64,000 nucleotides of DNA from Bacteroidota bacterium. GTDB lineage: Bacteria > Bacteroidota > Bacteroidia > Chitinophagales > Chitinophagaceae. A program made the translations under genes and the position numbers. Below, one piece after another: positions 29,254 through 39,256 of the stretch. Location of the stretch: the NCBI GenBank assembly GCA_016868775.1, contig VGFT01000004.1:1-64000 (forward strand), read 5' to 3'. The number at the start of each line of letters is the position of its first letter. The stretch's first letter is position 1. The notes beneath the pieces were generated by a model. The model was not told the origin of the DNA. It searched no databases and saw nothing but the letters and a program-made list of their open reading frames with translations.

Positions 29254-30537
29254 ATGCGAATACCTCTGTTCCTGTTTCTGTTTTTATGCTCGGCGTTGCT
29301 GGTATCGGGCCAGACAACCGCTGATAAAGCAGCGCTGGAGGCAGAACGGGAGGCCATTCAGCAAGAGTTGAATGAAATTCAAAAGCAGTACGATCAGGTT
29401 AAATCACAGACCAAACAGACCTTGGGTCAATTGAGCCTGCTGAATCGTAAAATTCAGCTCCAAGAACAATATTTGAATTCCATCAACAATGAGATTCGGA
29501 GGATCGAAGACAATATCTACTTAAACGAACTTGAAATCACCCGGCTGAACCGACAGCTGGATACCCTCCGTGCTCAATATGCCCGTAGCATCGTTTATGC
29601 CTATCGGTATCGGAGTAACTATGATTATATCAATTTCATTTTCTCGGCCAGTAATTTTAACGATGCGCTTCGGCGAATGGATTATTTACGCTCTTACCGG
29701 GCCTACCGGGAAAAGCAAGTGGCCACTATTTTGGAGCATCAAGAATTAATTGCCTCTCGACAAAAGGATCAGCTCCTCCGAAAGGATCAAAAAAATCAGG
29801 CCTTGTCCGCGCAGGCCCAAAAAGTAAATGAGTTAGGGGCTGAGCGAAAAGAAAAAGACGTAGTGGTAACGCAGTTGAAATCCAAAGAAAAGGAATTCCA
29901 AAAGCAAATCGCAGCCAAGAAAAAGCGAGATAAAGAGTTGCTCACCTCCATCAATGCGATCGTTAACCGGGAGATCGAAGCCTCCCGTGCCAAAGCAAAA
30001 GCTACGGCGCCCAAATCGCCTGAACCGGCGCCCACCGAAAAAACACCCGCAGCCGGTGGATCGCGACGAAATGAGCCCGCCGGCAAACCCACTTATTTGG
30101 ACCTTACCGCGCGGGACGTGGAATTGAACAGTGGGTTTCAAAATAATCGGGGACAATTACCCTGGCCAGTCGACAACGGCGTGGTGACGTCGAATTTCGG
30201 CTTGAACAAGATCGAAAATACCTTGCTTACGTTCGACAATCCAGGTATATCCATTTCCACTCCAACGGCCGGAACACCCGTCAAAGCAATTTTTAACGGG
30301 GATGTTATTGGGGTATTTAATTTGGGCGATGGGATGGCGGTAACGGTGCGTCACGGAAAATATTTTACCACGTACAGCAACCTGACGGGCGTGACCGTAG
30401 CCAAAGGCACTGCGCTACAAACCGGACAAGTCATCGGTAAAGCAGGAAAGAACGAAGAGGGAGTCGGCGGTCAGGTGGATCTGATCCTAATGCTGGAAAC
30501 CAAGAACATCGATCCCCGGCCTTGGCTGCGTAAATAG
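29254..30537 (+). CDS. EnvC-like murein hydrolase activator (coiled coil + M23 domain)
   Basis: N-terminal coiled coil; degenerate M23 region GQLPWPVDNGVVTSNFGLNKI...GTPVKAIFNGDVIGVFNLGDGMAVTVRHGKYFTTYSNL. Confidence 0.9.
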   Translation: MRIPLFLFLFLCSALLVSGQTTADKAALEAEREAIQQELNEIQKQYDQVKSQTKQTLGQLSLLNRKIQLQEQYLNSINNEIRRIEDNIYLNELEITRLNRQLDTLRAQYARSIVYAYRYRSNYDYINFIFSASNFNDALRRMDYLRSYRAYREKQVATILEHQELIASRQKDQLLRKDQKNQALSAQAQKVNELGAERKEKDVVVTQLKSKEKEFQKQIAAKKKRDKELLTSINAIVNREIEASRAKAKATAPKSPEPAPTEKTPAAGGSRRNEPAGKPTYLDLTARDVELNSGFQNNRGQLPWPVDNGVVTSNFGLNKIENTLLTFDNPGISISTPTAGTPVKAIFNGDVIGVFNLGDGMAVTVRHGKYFTTYSNLTGVTVAKGTALQTGQVIGKAGKNEEGVGGQVDLILMLETKNIDPRPWLRK

Positions 30538-30572
30538 CAGTTGTTCTATTATTTTCTCGAGTAAATTATTGA

Positions 30573-31706
30573 TCAATTCGCTGTGAGGGGTGCTACTTTG
30601 TTGTACAGCGCCTCATAAAGCGGCAGGATCTTGCTGATATCAAAAAGTGCCGCTTGCGCCCGTGCTGATTTTCGGAACCGATTCAACTTTTCTTCGTCCC
30701 TCAATAAATCGATGGCATGTTGACTCATCGAATCCGTATCTCCCACCGTGCAGGCAAATCCGGTCTCTCCATGTATGTTGATCTCTGCCAATCCCCCCGC
30801 GTTCGTACTGATCACCGGAACCCCGGCGGCCATAGCTTCCAAAGCAGCCAAACCAAAACTTTCATATTCGGAAGTAAGCACAAACAAGTCAGCGATCAAT
30901 AAGATGTCTTCGATCTGGTCTTGCTTTCCCACGAATCGAACACAATCAAAGACACCGAGTTCCCGACTCAACTCTTCGGCGGTGCTCCGTTCCGGCCCGT
31001 CGCCAATGAACAATAATTTTGAAGGAATTTCCGCACGCACGGCCGCGAAGATCCGCACTACATCCGGAATGCGTTTGATCCGACGAAAATTGGAAGCGTG
31101 CACCAAGATCTTTTCCCCCCGAGGAGCCAATACCTGCCGGAAGGCATCGATGGGTTTTCGACGAAAACGAGCCGTATCCACAAAATTGTGTATGACCTGA
31201 ATGGGTTTCTCAATTTGAAAATGATTCAAGGTTTCCTCGCGAAGATTTTCCGATACCGCCGTGATGGCATCACTTTGATTGATCGAGAACGTGACCACCG
31301 GCTCATAGGTCTTGTCTCTTCCAACTAATGTTATATCCGTGCCGTGTAAAGTAGTGATCACCGGTATTTCTTTTTCCTCGGTGCGCAAGATCTGCTTGGC
31401 CATGTAAGCAGCTGAGGCATGCGGAATTGCATAATGTACATGCAACAGATCCAACTCATGGTTTCGGATTACATCTACCAGGGTGCTGGCCAATGCAGTT
31501 TCATAAGGTGGATAATCGAACAAAGGGTAGGTGGGTACTTGTACCTCGTGGTAAAACAAATTGGGTAGGAATTCGGTCAGACGTACCGGCTGCTGGTAGG
31601 TAATGAAGTGCACTGAATGGCCTTCCTGGGCCAGGGCCTTGCCCAGCTCGGTAGCGAGTACGCCCGAACCGCCAAAAGTGGGATAGCAAACAATTCCAAT
31701 ACGCAT
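30573..31706 (-). CDS. bshA: N-acetyl-alpha-D-glucosaminyl L-malate synthase
   Basis: MRIGIVCYPTFGGSGVLATELGKALAQEGHSVHFITYQQPVRL; GT4 motif ESFGLAALEAMAAGVPVISTNAGGLAEI; start moved to internal Met. Confidence 0.94.
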   Translation of the reverse strand: MRIGIVCYPTFGGSGVLATELGKALAQEGHSVHFITYQQPVRLTEFLPNLFYHEVQVPTYPLFDYPPYETALASTLVDVIRNHELDLLHVHYAIPHASAAYMAKQILRTEEKEIPVITTLHGTDITLVGRDKTYEPVVTFSINQSDAITAVSENLREETLNHFQIEKPIQVIHNFVDTARFRRKPIDAFRQVLAPRGEKILVHASNFRRIKRIPDVVRIFAAVRAEIPSKLLFIGDGPERSTAEELSRELGVFDCVRFVGKQDQIEDILLIADLFVLTSEYESFGLAALEAMAAGVPVISTNAGGLAEINIHGETGFACTVGDTDSMSQHAIDLLRDEEKLNRFRKSARAQAALFDISKILPLYEALYNKVAPLTAN

Positions 31707-31740
31707 GGGTATATCTAAAGGGGGAACAAAGTTAACCTTT

Positions 31741-31770
31741 TTTGTACCCTTCCTGCATTCCCTATCTTTA
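31741..31770 (+). promoter_or_regulatory. Candidate Bacteroidota promoter TTTG-N18-TATCTTTA
   Basis: TTTG at 31741-31744 and TATCTTTA at 31763-31770, 14 nt before ATG of the M28 peptidase. Confidence 0.5.
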
Positions 31771-31784
31771 AAAGAAAAATTGAC

Positions 31785-33143
31785 ATGAAACGTACCCTGG
31801 TTGTGCTCTTGCTGCTTTCGACGGAGTGCCTGGTTGCACAATCCGATTCATTTCGGATCCGCCAGTTGGCCAATGAGATATTATCCAATAGTAAGGCCTA
31901 TCAAAATCTGCGGGTACTTACGAAAGATATCGGAGGAAGGCTGGCCGGATCGCCTCAAATGTACCAAGCTGAACAATGGGGCTTTCAAGCCCTGCAACAA
32001 GCCGGAGCAACTACGGTATGGAAACAAGCTTGTATGGTGCCCCATTGGGTACGGGGAGGCGCGGATAAAGCGATGGCAATCACGCCGGGCGAAAAACGAA
32101 ACCTGGATGTCGTGGCCCTGGGCAATAGCATCGGTACCGGCGAGAAGGGATTGAAAGCCCCCGTTTTGCTGGTCAATTCTTTTGAAGACCTCGAGATGAA
32201 AAAAGATCAGGTCAACGGGAAGATTGTTTTCTACAACTATCCTTTCAATAATACCCTGATCCGCACCTTTGAAGCGTATAGCGACGCCAGTAAATATCGT
32301 GGCCAAGGCCCCTCCCGTGCAGCTAAGTACGGAGCCGTCGCTGTGATCGTGCGGAGCATGAGTCATAGCACCGACAATCATCCCCATACCGGGTCTACTC
32401 GATACGACTCGGCCTATGCAAAAATTCCGGCGGTGGCCATCGGACTTCAAGATGCCGATTGGTTGGCGCAGCAACTTCAAACGAGCGAATTGAAGGTTTC
32501 AATGCAAACGCTGGGTCATTTTCTGCCCGACAAACAAGGACACAACATCATCGGTGAATTAAAAGGAAGTGAATTTCCGAATGAGATCATTACCGTTGGT
32601 GGTCACCTTGACAGTTGGGACAATTGCGAAGGGGCCCACGACGACGGAGCCGGATGCGTACAAACCATCGAAGTCCTCCGTGCCTTCAAGGCCATCGGGT
32701 ACCAACCCAAACGCACCATCCGCTTTGTACTATTTGCCAACGAAGAAAATGGACTGCGTGGAGGAAATAAGTACGCCGAAGAAGCCAATGCCAAAGGAGA
32801 AAGACATGTGTTTGCGCTGGAATCGGATGCCGGCGGATTTACGCCGAGGGGATTTGGATTTACCATGAGCGATGAGCAGTTCAAGAAAGTCAGTGCCTGG
32901 CGTTCCTTGATCGCGCCTTACGGGTGCAATGAATTTTCGTTGGGCGGTGGAGGCGCGGATATTGGTCCCCTTAACCGCACCTTCAAAACCCCTTTGGCAG
33001 GTCTGCAACCCGATTCCCAACGCTATTTCGATTATCACCATGCCCGCAACGACACCTTCGAGGCTGTCAACAAGAGGGAACTGGAATTGGGCGCATTGAA
33101 TATGGCGGCGCTGATCTTACTGGTGGATCATTACGGACTTTAA
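31785..33143 (+). CDS. M28 family metallopeptidase (carboxypeptidase Q-like)
   Basis: ITVGGHLDSWDNCEGAHDDGAGCVQTIEVLRAF, VLFANEENGLRGGNKY, DYHHARNDTF. Confidence 0.93.
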   Translation: MKRTLVVLLLLSTECLVAQSDSFRIRQLANEILSNSKAYQNLRVLTKDIGGRLAGSPQMYQAEQWGFQALQQAGATTVWKQACMVPHWVRGGADKAMAITPGEKRNLDVVALGNSIGTGEKGLKAPVLLVNSFEDLEMKKDQVNGKIVFYNYPFNNTLIRTFEAYSDASKYRGQGPSRAAKYGAVAVIVRSMSHSTDNHPHTGSTRYDSAYAKIPAVAIGLQDADWLAQQLQTSELKVSMQTLGHFLPDKQGHNIIGELKGSEFPNEIITVGGHLDSWDNCEGAHDDGAGCVQTIEVLRAFKAIGYQPKRTIRFVLFANEENGLRGGNKYAEEANAKGERHVFALESDAGGFTPRGFGFTMSDEQFKKVSAWRSLIAPYGCNEFSLGGGGADIGPLNRTFKTPLAGLQPDSQRYFDYHHARNDTFEAVNKRELELGALNMAALILLVDHYGL

Positions 33144-35152
33144 CGGCCTGCGATCAATCTTTTAGTGGCAACTTGCCCTTTGCCGTTCAACCGGATCAAA
33201 TAAAAACCGGAAGCAGGTAACGATTCAAGTCGACTTTGTGTTTGCCCATTCGAGATCGTTTGCGTATACACTGCTTTTCCCTGCGCATCAAAGACCTGGA
33301 GAGTTTGGAATACACGGGCTGGATATTGAAGAAGATAGGGCCCCGGACCGGGATTGGGACTCAGTTTCACCTCGGTACTGCGATCGACCGGTGTAGGCAA
33401 GGCCGTTGTGATCGAACCGGTCTGATTGATCACCCAATTATTCGGATCGATCACCACACCGGTAGGCGTTCGGTTGCTGCGAAATTTAAAGGTCTGGTTG
33501 TTGAATTGCTGATACACCCGAACCGTGGTATCACCGCTGGTCGTCTGTATCGTAAATTCATAGAGTCCCTTGAAAAAAGGCGTTACCGATCCGGCACTGA
33601 CCGTTTGGTTGACGAAGAGTGAGAGGCTATCGCCCTGTTTCGAATAATCGACGTTGAACGTTGGATAGCCCTCTCCGTAATACCACTGATTGAAAAAATC
33701 ACTCAGGTTCTTTCCGGAGATCGTTTGTGCTACATTTTGGAAATCCGTTGCACTGGCAAAACTGTTTTGATATTGATTTTGGAATTGCTGCAGGATCTGA
33801 AAGAACTGATTATCATTTTGCAGCTCGAAGCGAAGGGTGTGGATGATGGCGGCGCCCTTGTTGTACGACAATCGTCTGCTGAAGATTCGGTTCTCGTCGT
33901 ACACACTGCTGTTGGGTACGAATACGGAACCATTGGCCACACTCATGATGTTGGTGTGCAGGGAGTTCATATAAGAGGCTGCCGGGGTGGTGTATAGGGC
34001 CGGTAGTTTCTCCATCGATAAGTATTCCGAATACGTGGCAAAACCTTCGTTGAGCCAAATGTCGTTCCAGCTGGCACAGGTTACGTTGTCGCCAAACCAT
34101 TGATGGGCCAATTCATGGGCAATGAGCGAGGTGCCGAAGCTGGCCATGGTGCTCATGGTCTGATGTTCCATGCCCCCACCGATACTGGCCTGTGCGTGTC
34201 CGTATTTTTCATTTTTGAACGGATAAAGTCCGTATAGTTCACTGAACTTTTCGATCAGCGCCGGGGTCTTATCCAAATTGGGTTTGTTGGTAGCCAAATA
34301 GGAGGCATTGTCGGCGATGTAATGTTGGATGAGGATCGAATCCGGTGCTATCGCCGCTGGCTTGGCATAATTCAAGTATTCCTGATAATTTCCCACCGAA
34401 ATACTGGGCAGGTAATAATTCTGCGGATACCGGGTTTTCCAGCGATATTGTTTTTTCCCACTCGGTAAAGTGATTGTCTGCATCAACATCCCGTTCGATC
34501 CCACCCTATTGATGGAGGAAGTCGTTACCCAGATCTCGGCAGAATCGATCTTATCGTTCAGAAATTGTTTGATCGGAAACCATTCCCGGGCCTGATAACT
34601 TTCGGATAACGTGGCGGTATAGGAAAGTCCGGTTGTGGTAGATGTGCCCGTAAATACACCTGCCGAACCGGCTGTACCGCGGTAATAGATCAGGGCTTCC
34701 ACGGTCGTATTGCTGGCAAGGGCGGGGGAGAGGGGAATGAAGACGTGATCGGCCGACTGACTAAAATTCGTTCGCTTGATGCCGTTGATGAAGACGGAGT
34801 CAACCGTCATATTCGCTTTCAGTTCACAAATGAACGAGTCGAGCGTTTGTCGAACCATCGCGCGGGTCAGGGCCGAGCCACTGATGCTTCGATTGTTGGC
34901 CTCTACCGCAAGATCCAGTTTCAAATACTTAAGATCGTATTTGTTCATCGACGGATATTGGTAATACGCGACCCGGGCAGCAGACAGCGAGGGGTGGGCA
35001 CATTTTTCGCGGCAATCGATCGAGATCCCATCGCCGGGTATTTGGGCGATTCCGGTGAGGGATAGAATGCTAAATAGAAATAGAAGTAGAGATGATCTCA
35101 CGAGCCGTAAAGGTAGTAAACCCGCCTTATCTGTCCATACCTGCAGCGTCAT
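33140..35152 (-). CDS. M1 family aminopeptidase with T9SS type A C-terminal sorting domain
   Basis: GGGMEHQTMS, LIAHELAHQWFGDNVTCASWNDIWLNEGFATYSEY (HEXXH...E); C-terminus VKLSPNPGPGPYLLQY...GFYLIRLNGKGQVATKRLI. Confidence 0.94.
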   Translation of the reverse strand: MTLQVWTDKAGLLPLRLVRSSLLLFLFSILSLTGIAQIPGDGISIDCREKCAHPSLSAARVAYYQYPSMNKYDLKYLKLDLAVEANNRSISGSALTRAMVRQTLDSFICELKANMTVDSVFINGIKRTNFSQSADHVFIPLSPALASNTTVEALIYYRGTAGSAGVFTGTSTTTGLSYTATLSESYQAREWFPIKQFLNDKIDSAEIWVTTSSINRVGSNGMLMQTITLPSGKKQYRWKTRYPQNYYLPSISVGNYQEYLNYAKPAAIAPDSILIQHYIADNASYLATNKPNLDKTPALIEKFSELYGLYPFKNEKYGHAQASIGGGMEHQTMSTMASFGTSLIAHELAHQWFGDNVTCASWNDIWLNEGFATYSEYLSMEKLPALYTTPAASYMNSLHTNIMSVANGSVFVPNSSVYDENRIFSRRLSYNKGAAIIHTLRFELQNDNQFFQILQQFQNQYQNSFASATDFQNVAQTISGKNLSDFFNQWYYGEGYPTFNVDYSKQGDSLSLFVNQTVSAGSVTPFFKGLYEFTIQTTSGDTTVRVYQQFNNQTFKFRSNRTPTGVVIDPNNWVINQTGSITTALPTPVDRSTEVKLSPNPGPGPYLLQYPARVFQTLQVFDAQGKAVYTQTISNGQTQSRLESLPASGFYLIRLNGKGQVATKRLIAGR

Positions 35153-35859
35153 TACGAAGCAGCTGCCTGCACCAAAAAGATCATTGGACGTTTATGCAGT
35201 ACAGGAATCGACTTTTTCCATTCGGCAACTGTTTTGGTTTGCACCGATTCAGCGGGTGCGGTGAGGTCGACTGCCAAGCAAACTCGGGTGGTGGATTTGA
35301 GTTGTTGCAGCAGGGCCTGCAGCATCGCATCGTTTCGGTAAGGGGTTTCGATGAATAGTTGCGTGCGGTGGTGTTTGATCGAATCCAGTTCAAGCGCCTG
35401 AATGGCTTGGTTGCGCGCTTTTGCGTCTATGGGTAAATAACCGTGAAAGGTGAAAGACTGACCGTTCATGCCACTGGCCATCAAGGCCAGCAGCAGCGAA
35501 CTGGGTCCCACCAACGGCTTTACCACCACCTTCATCTCTTGGGCAAGGGCAACCAATTCCTGTCCCGGATCGGCGATACCCGGACAACCCGCTTCACTAA
35601 CGATTCCAATGATTCGGTTTTCTTTCAGTGATCTGCGAAAATGGGCTCGGGCATTGGGTTCGTCCATTCGGATCCAACGGTAGTTATCGATTACTAAGTC
35701 CTTTCGGATCGATTTGAAATATCGACGCGTCGTGCGTTCATTTTCTACAAAAAAATCCTGACAGCGAATCAGTATATCCAAAAGGTAAGGGGGAATTGTT
35801 TCAGGGGCCGATGCATCGATCCACGTGGGAATCAAGTATACGATGGCGGTCTGACTCAT
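35152..35859 (-). CDS. SAM-dependent methyltransferase, RsmI/tetrapyrrole methylase-like family
   Basis: GIVSEAGCPGIADPGQELVALAQEMKVVVKPLVGPSSLLLALMASGMNGQSFTFHGYLP. Confidence 0.9.
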   Translation of the reverse strand: MSQTAIVYLIPTWIDASAPETIPPYLLDILIRCQDFFVENERTTRRYFKSIRKDLVIDNYRWIRMDEPNARAHFRRSLKENRIIGIVSEAGCPGIADPGQELVALAQEMKVVVKPLVGPSSLLLALMASGMNGQSFTFHGYLPIDAKARNQAIQALELDSIKHHRTQLFIETPYRNDAMLQALLQQLKSTTRVCLAVDLTAPAESVQTKTVAEWKKSIPVLHKRPMIFLVQAAAS

Positions 35860-36605
35860 GAAGATTGCTTGATCGATTGAACGCTCAGCGTGGCGGCAAT
35901 GATCGCATACACCGGAGCAAAAGGCAGTACCACGTGCATGGCAAAATAAACCAAACCGGTGCCAATGGCCAGGCCTTTATGTGCCTGCACAAAAGTTTGA
36001 CTTTGCGAGGAGTTATATCCTACCCGCGCAAGCGAATAATCCAACATCGAAAATCCAAAATAATAGCACTCCAGCACCAACGCGATCAGGGGCGTAACCC
36101 AACCGATCACCGGCACAAAACAAAGAAATAATAAGGCGATCAAATAAACCGTCTGCCAACCGGCATTGCGAAAGGCAAGCGAAATACCCCGACGGGCATC
36201 TGAACGGGCTTCGCTCCAATTAAAAAGGTGTTCCTGGCCATCTACCAGTACCTCCGTCTTTTCACTCATGTATGTAAATAACGGAGAGCCGATGATCAAG
36301 ATCAGATATTTGAACCAGGAAAAATAGATCAATACCAAAAACAGCTGCAGCATCATTCCATTCATCACAAAAAGAAAACTAAGCCACTCACTTCGTTCTT
36401 GCTGCAGCCAATCGGCCACCCCTACAGTATGACCGATCCAACCCGTCACCCCGGTGGCTGATTGAAAAAAGAAATATAGCCCCGTCAGAAATAGTCCCGC
36501 ATACACCACGCCAGGCAGGATCATCTCCTTCAGCAGTTGGTGCCGTTGCGAGAAAAGCCTTGCCTGTTGCCAGGACCTGCCAATCAGAACGAGTTCCTGT
36601 ATCAT
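35856..36605 (-). CDS. EI24/CysZ-like membrane protein
   Basis: Multi-TM with FVPVIGWVTPLIALVLECYYFGFSMLDYSLAR; EI24-domain text. Confidence 0.8.
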   Translation of the reverse strand: MIQELVLIGRSWQQARLFSQRHQLLKEMILPGVVYAGLFLTGLYFFFQSATGVTGWIGHTVGVADWLQQERSEWLSFLFVMNGMMLQLFLVLIYFSWFKYLILIIGSPLFTYMSEKTEVLVDGQEHLFNWSEARSDARRGISLAFRNAGWQTVYLIALLFLCFVPVIGWVTPLIALVLECYYFGFSMLDYSLARVGYNSSQSQTFVQAHKGLAIGTGLVYFAMHVVLPFAPVYAIIAATLSVQSIKQSS

Positions 36606-36681
36606 GAGTAAGGTAAATGTACGAAATGCTTATTAGTTCGGAGTTTGGATTTCGGTGTTCGGAGTTTCATTTGGAATCAAA

Positions 36682-36689
36682 TATCTTTA
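36682..36689 (+). promoter_or_regulatory. Candidate -7 element TATCTTTA of the SLC13 gene
   Basis: Located 4 nt before ATG at 36694. Confidence 0.4.
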
Positions 36690-36693
36690 GTGC

Positions 36694-38157
36694 ATGTATC
36701 TTTCGATTTGGAAAAAGCGGTTTATTCGATTTTTACTGGCGGTTGTATTGGGACTATTACTTTACGCCTTCGATCCGCTTCGGGTAGGGAACGATTCTGC
36801 TTGTTTGTTGGCCGTGGCGCTTTCGATGATCGTACTCTGGGTCACCGAAGCACTTTCCATGCCGGTGGTGGCGCTGGTTCCTCTCTTCCTTTTTCCGTTG
36901 CTGAAGATTCAGCCGATCGAAGACGTATCCAAGGCCTATGCCAATCCGGTGATCTTTTTGTTTTTAGGCGGATTTTTGTTGGGGTTGGCTATTGAGAAAT
37001 GGGACCTCCATCGCCGCATCGCGCTGGGCATCATACGAATGACCGGATCCAGTGGCGACCGCATCATACTCGGATTTATACTTTCCACTGCATTCATCAG
37101 TCTGTGGCTGAGTAACACTGCTACCACCATGATGATGTTCCCCATCGCACTCTCCGTCATACAAGTGCTCAAACAGAAAAAAGAGGTGGATGGAAATCTT
37201 CAAAACTTTTCGATCACGCTGATGCTGGCCATCGCGTACGCTTCAAACCTGGGAGGCATCGGAACCATCATCGGAACGCCGCCCAATGTGGCCTATGTGG
37301 CGTACATCGAAAAAGAAGTACCAGGGTTACAGATCGGATTTTTGAATTGGATGTTGCTGGCCCTGCCTTTGGGAGTGATGCTGGTACTGGCCTTGTATGT
37401 GGTGATGGTCAAGTGGCTCTATCCAAACCGAATTCGTTCGAGTGAGTTAATGGATGCGGTAATCGAATCCGAGTGGAAGGCCTTGGGTAAAATGTCCGGT
37501 TCGCAAAAACGCGTATTGTGGATCTTTGGATTCACGGTGATGCTGTGGATGGGGCGCGTGCTGATCAATAAGCTTCAACCCTGGATCGTACTGGATGATA
37601 CACTGATCGCGTTGCTGGGCGGCTTCGGTCTGTTTCTTTGTCCCGTTCATCCCTCCGATCAAAATGAAGACCGAGCCACCGATGCGCACCTGCTCGAATG
37701 GTCCGATACAGAGAAATTAGCGTGGGGGATTTTGTTGCTGTTTGGCGGCGGGCTGGCACTGGCCGGTGCATTGGAGAAAGCGGGACTCATTGGTCAGCTC
37801 GGTCTCTGGCTCTCCAACTATGCCTCTGCCGGATTCTGGCTGGTGCTACTGATCACGACCTTGTCGCTTCTGATCAGTGAGGTCATGAGCAACGTTGCTC
37901 AAGTGATCGTCTTTGCGCCGGTGGTAACCGCCTTGGCAACCGCCTTGCACATCAATCCACTGCTATTGGGAGTTCCGATGACCTTGGCCGCCAGTTGTGC
38001 CGGGATGCTGCCGATGGGTACGCCGCCCAACGCGATCGTGTTTGCCAGCGGACAACTTCGGCTTCGACACATGCTGGTCGTGGGTGGCGTGATGAATCTG
38101 ATCGCGATCGTATTGATCACGTTATTCTGCTGGTTCTTGTTGCCGATGATCTTTTAG
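36694..38157 (+). CDS. SLC13/DASS family anion transporter
   Basis: WVTEALSMPVVALVPLFLFPLL, SLWLSNTATTMMMFPIA, NLGGIGTIIGTPPNV, AASCAGMLPMGTPPNAIVFASG. Confidence 0.94.
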   Translation: MYLSIWKKRFIRFLLAVVLGLLLYAFDPLRVGNDSACLLAVALSMIVLWVTEALSMPVVALVPLFLFPLLKIQPIEDVSKAYANPVIFLFLGGFLLGLAIEKWDLHRRIALGIIRMTGSSGDRIILGFILSTAFISLWLSNTATTMMMFPIALSVIQVLKQKKEVDGNLQNFSITLMLAIAYASNLGGIGTIIGTPPNVAYVAYIEKEVPGLQIGFLNWMLLALPLGVMLVLALYVVMVKWLYPNRIRSSELMDAVIESEWKALGKMSGSQKRVLWIFGFTVMLWMGRVLINKLQPWIVLDDTLIALLGGFGLFLCPVHPSDQNEDRATDAHLLEWSDTEKLAWGILLLFGGGLALAGALEKAGLIGQLGLWLSNYASAGFWLVLLITTLSLLISEVMSNVAQVIVFAPVVTALATALHINPLLLGVPMTLAASCAGMLPMGTPPNAIVFASGQLRLRHMLVVGGVMNLIAIVLITLFCWFLLPMIF

Positions 38158-38162
38158 AAAAA

Positions 38163-39176
38163 TCAGAAACGGGGACAGTTCAGCTTCTTCGCATCCGGAT
38201 CGGAGGGGCGCTGAATGTAGATCAGCGAGATCTCCATACCACCACGCGTGTTGGAAGCGGATTTCAAAGCAGACGTGTTTACATCGTATGAAGCCCCGAG
38301 ATGGAGCCCTTTGAATTCCAATCCCAAATAAGGAATTGCGGCATCGTTCATTCGATACCAGGCCCCCAGGTATACGTTCACCGGATCGATATCGCTTTGG
38401 TTGACATTGTATGAAAAGGCCATTCCACCTACGGTGTTGCTGGCTTTGGCCTGAATGCTGTGAATGGCCGATATGTGCAGAAAATTGTATTGTCCGATCG
38501 GAATCTTACCCCCGGCTTGTAGCGTGGTACGGGCATTGAGCAGGTATTGTCCTCCTTGAAAACTTTCTTTGGGTCGATTGATATGGTACATCGAAGCCCC
38601 TACGTAAAAACTGTTTCGTCCGTCTGTGCTTCCGGTGTAAAGAATACCGGCATTGAGATCGAAATAACTCAGACTGATCTGGTTCGCGGAAAAGATCTCG
38701 CTGGTCACACCGATGAATCCGAGTGGCGTCAACTCATCCTCAAAGTCCACTTTCGCAACATCCAGTCGCTTGTTGATATACGTTCCCTGAAATCCTGCTC
38801 CGATTTGATGCCTTCCGTTCTCATCTAGCCCTTTGTGATAAGCCAGAGATAGGCCGGCATAATTTGTAACCAGCACCCCATCACCCGCCCGGTCAGATAA
38901 GCCCAAGATTCCAATACCCAAGTTATCTATCTCGGGTATTTTGTTCTTCAAGGCTGAGAAATCCAATGAGACCGTATTGGTTACAAACGCATTGTTGATC
39001 GTAGGCCACTGATTTCGGTAGTTTCCCGCGAGCCGAAATACCCCATCGAATTTTCCGGTCAGCGCCGGATTCAGGGTCATGGGCGATGCAAAAAACTGCG
39101 AAAAATTAGGATCCTGTGCCCGAACCATCGTCCCGGCTAATAAGGATACGGCAATAAGGATGACCAGTTTTCTCAT
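38163..39176 (-). CDS. PorP/SprF family type IX secretion membrane protein
   Basis: AQDPNFSQFFASPMTLNPALTGKFDGVFRLAGNYRNQWPTI. Confidence 0.94.
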   Translation of the reverse strand: MRKLVILIAVSLLAGTMVRAQDPNFSQFFASPMTLNPALTGKFDGVFRLAGNYRNQWPTINNAFVTNTVSLDFSALKNKIPEIDNLGIGILGLSDRAGDGVLVTNYAGLSLAYHKGLDENGRHQIGAGFQGTYINKRLDVAKVDFEDELTPLGFIGVTSEIFSANQISLSYFDLNAGILYTGSTDGRNSFYVGASMYHINRPKESFQGGQYLLNARTTLQAGGKIPIGQYNFLHISAIHSIQAKASNTVGGMAFSYNVNQSDIDPVNVYLGAWYRMNDAAIPYLGLEFKGLHLGASYDVNTSALKSASNTRGGMEISLIYIQRPSDPDAKKLNCPRF

Positions 39177-39214
39177 GAGAAGGTAGCAAATTAAGGAAAA
39201 AAAGAGAGTTTAGC

Positions 39215-39256
39215 GTTTAGGGTTTAGTGTTTAGGCTGGTTCTCTAAACCCTAAAC
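39215..39256. repeat. 13-bp perfect inverted repeat of telomere-like heptamers
   Basis: GTTTAGGGTTTAG (39215-39227) / CTAAACCCTAAAC (39244-39256). Confidence 0.85.

Noticed and set aside
31881-32480. 199-aa minus-strand ORF
   Set aside because: Antisense to the M28 peptidase; no family signal.
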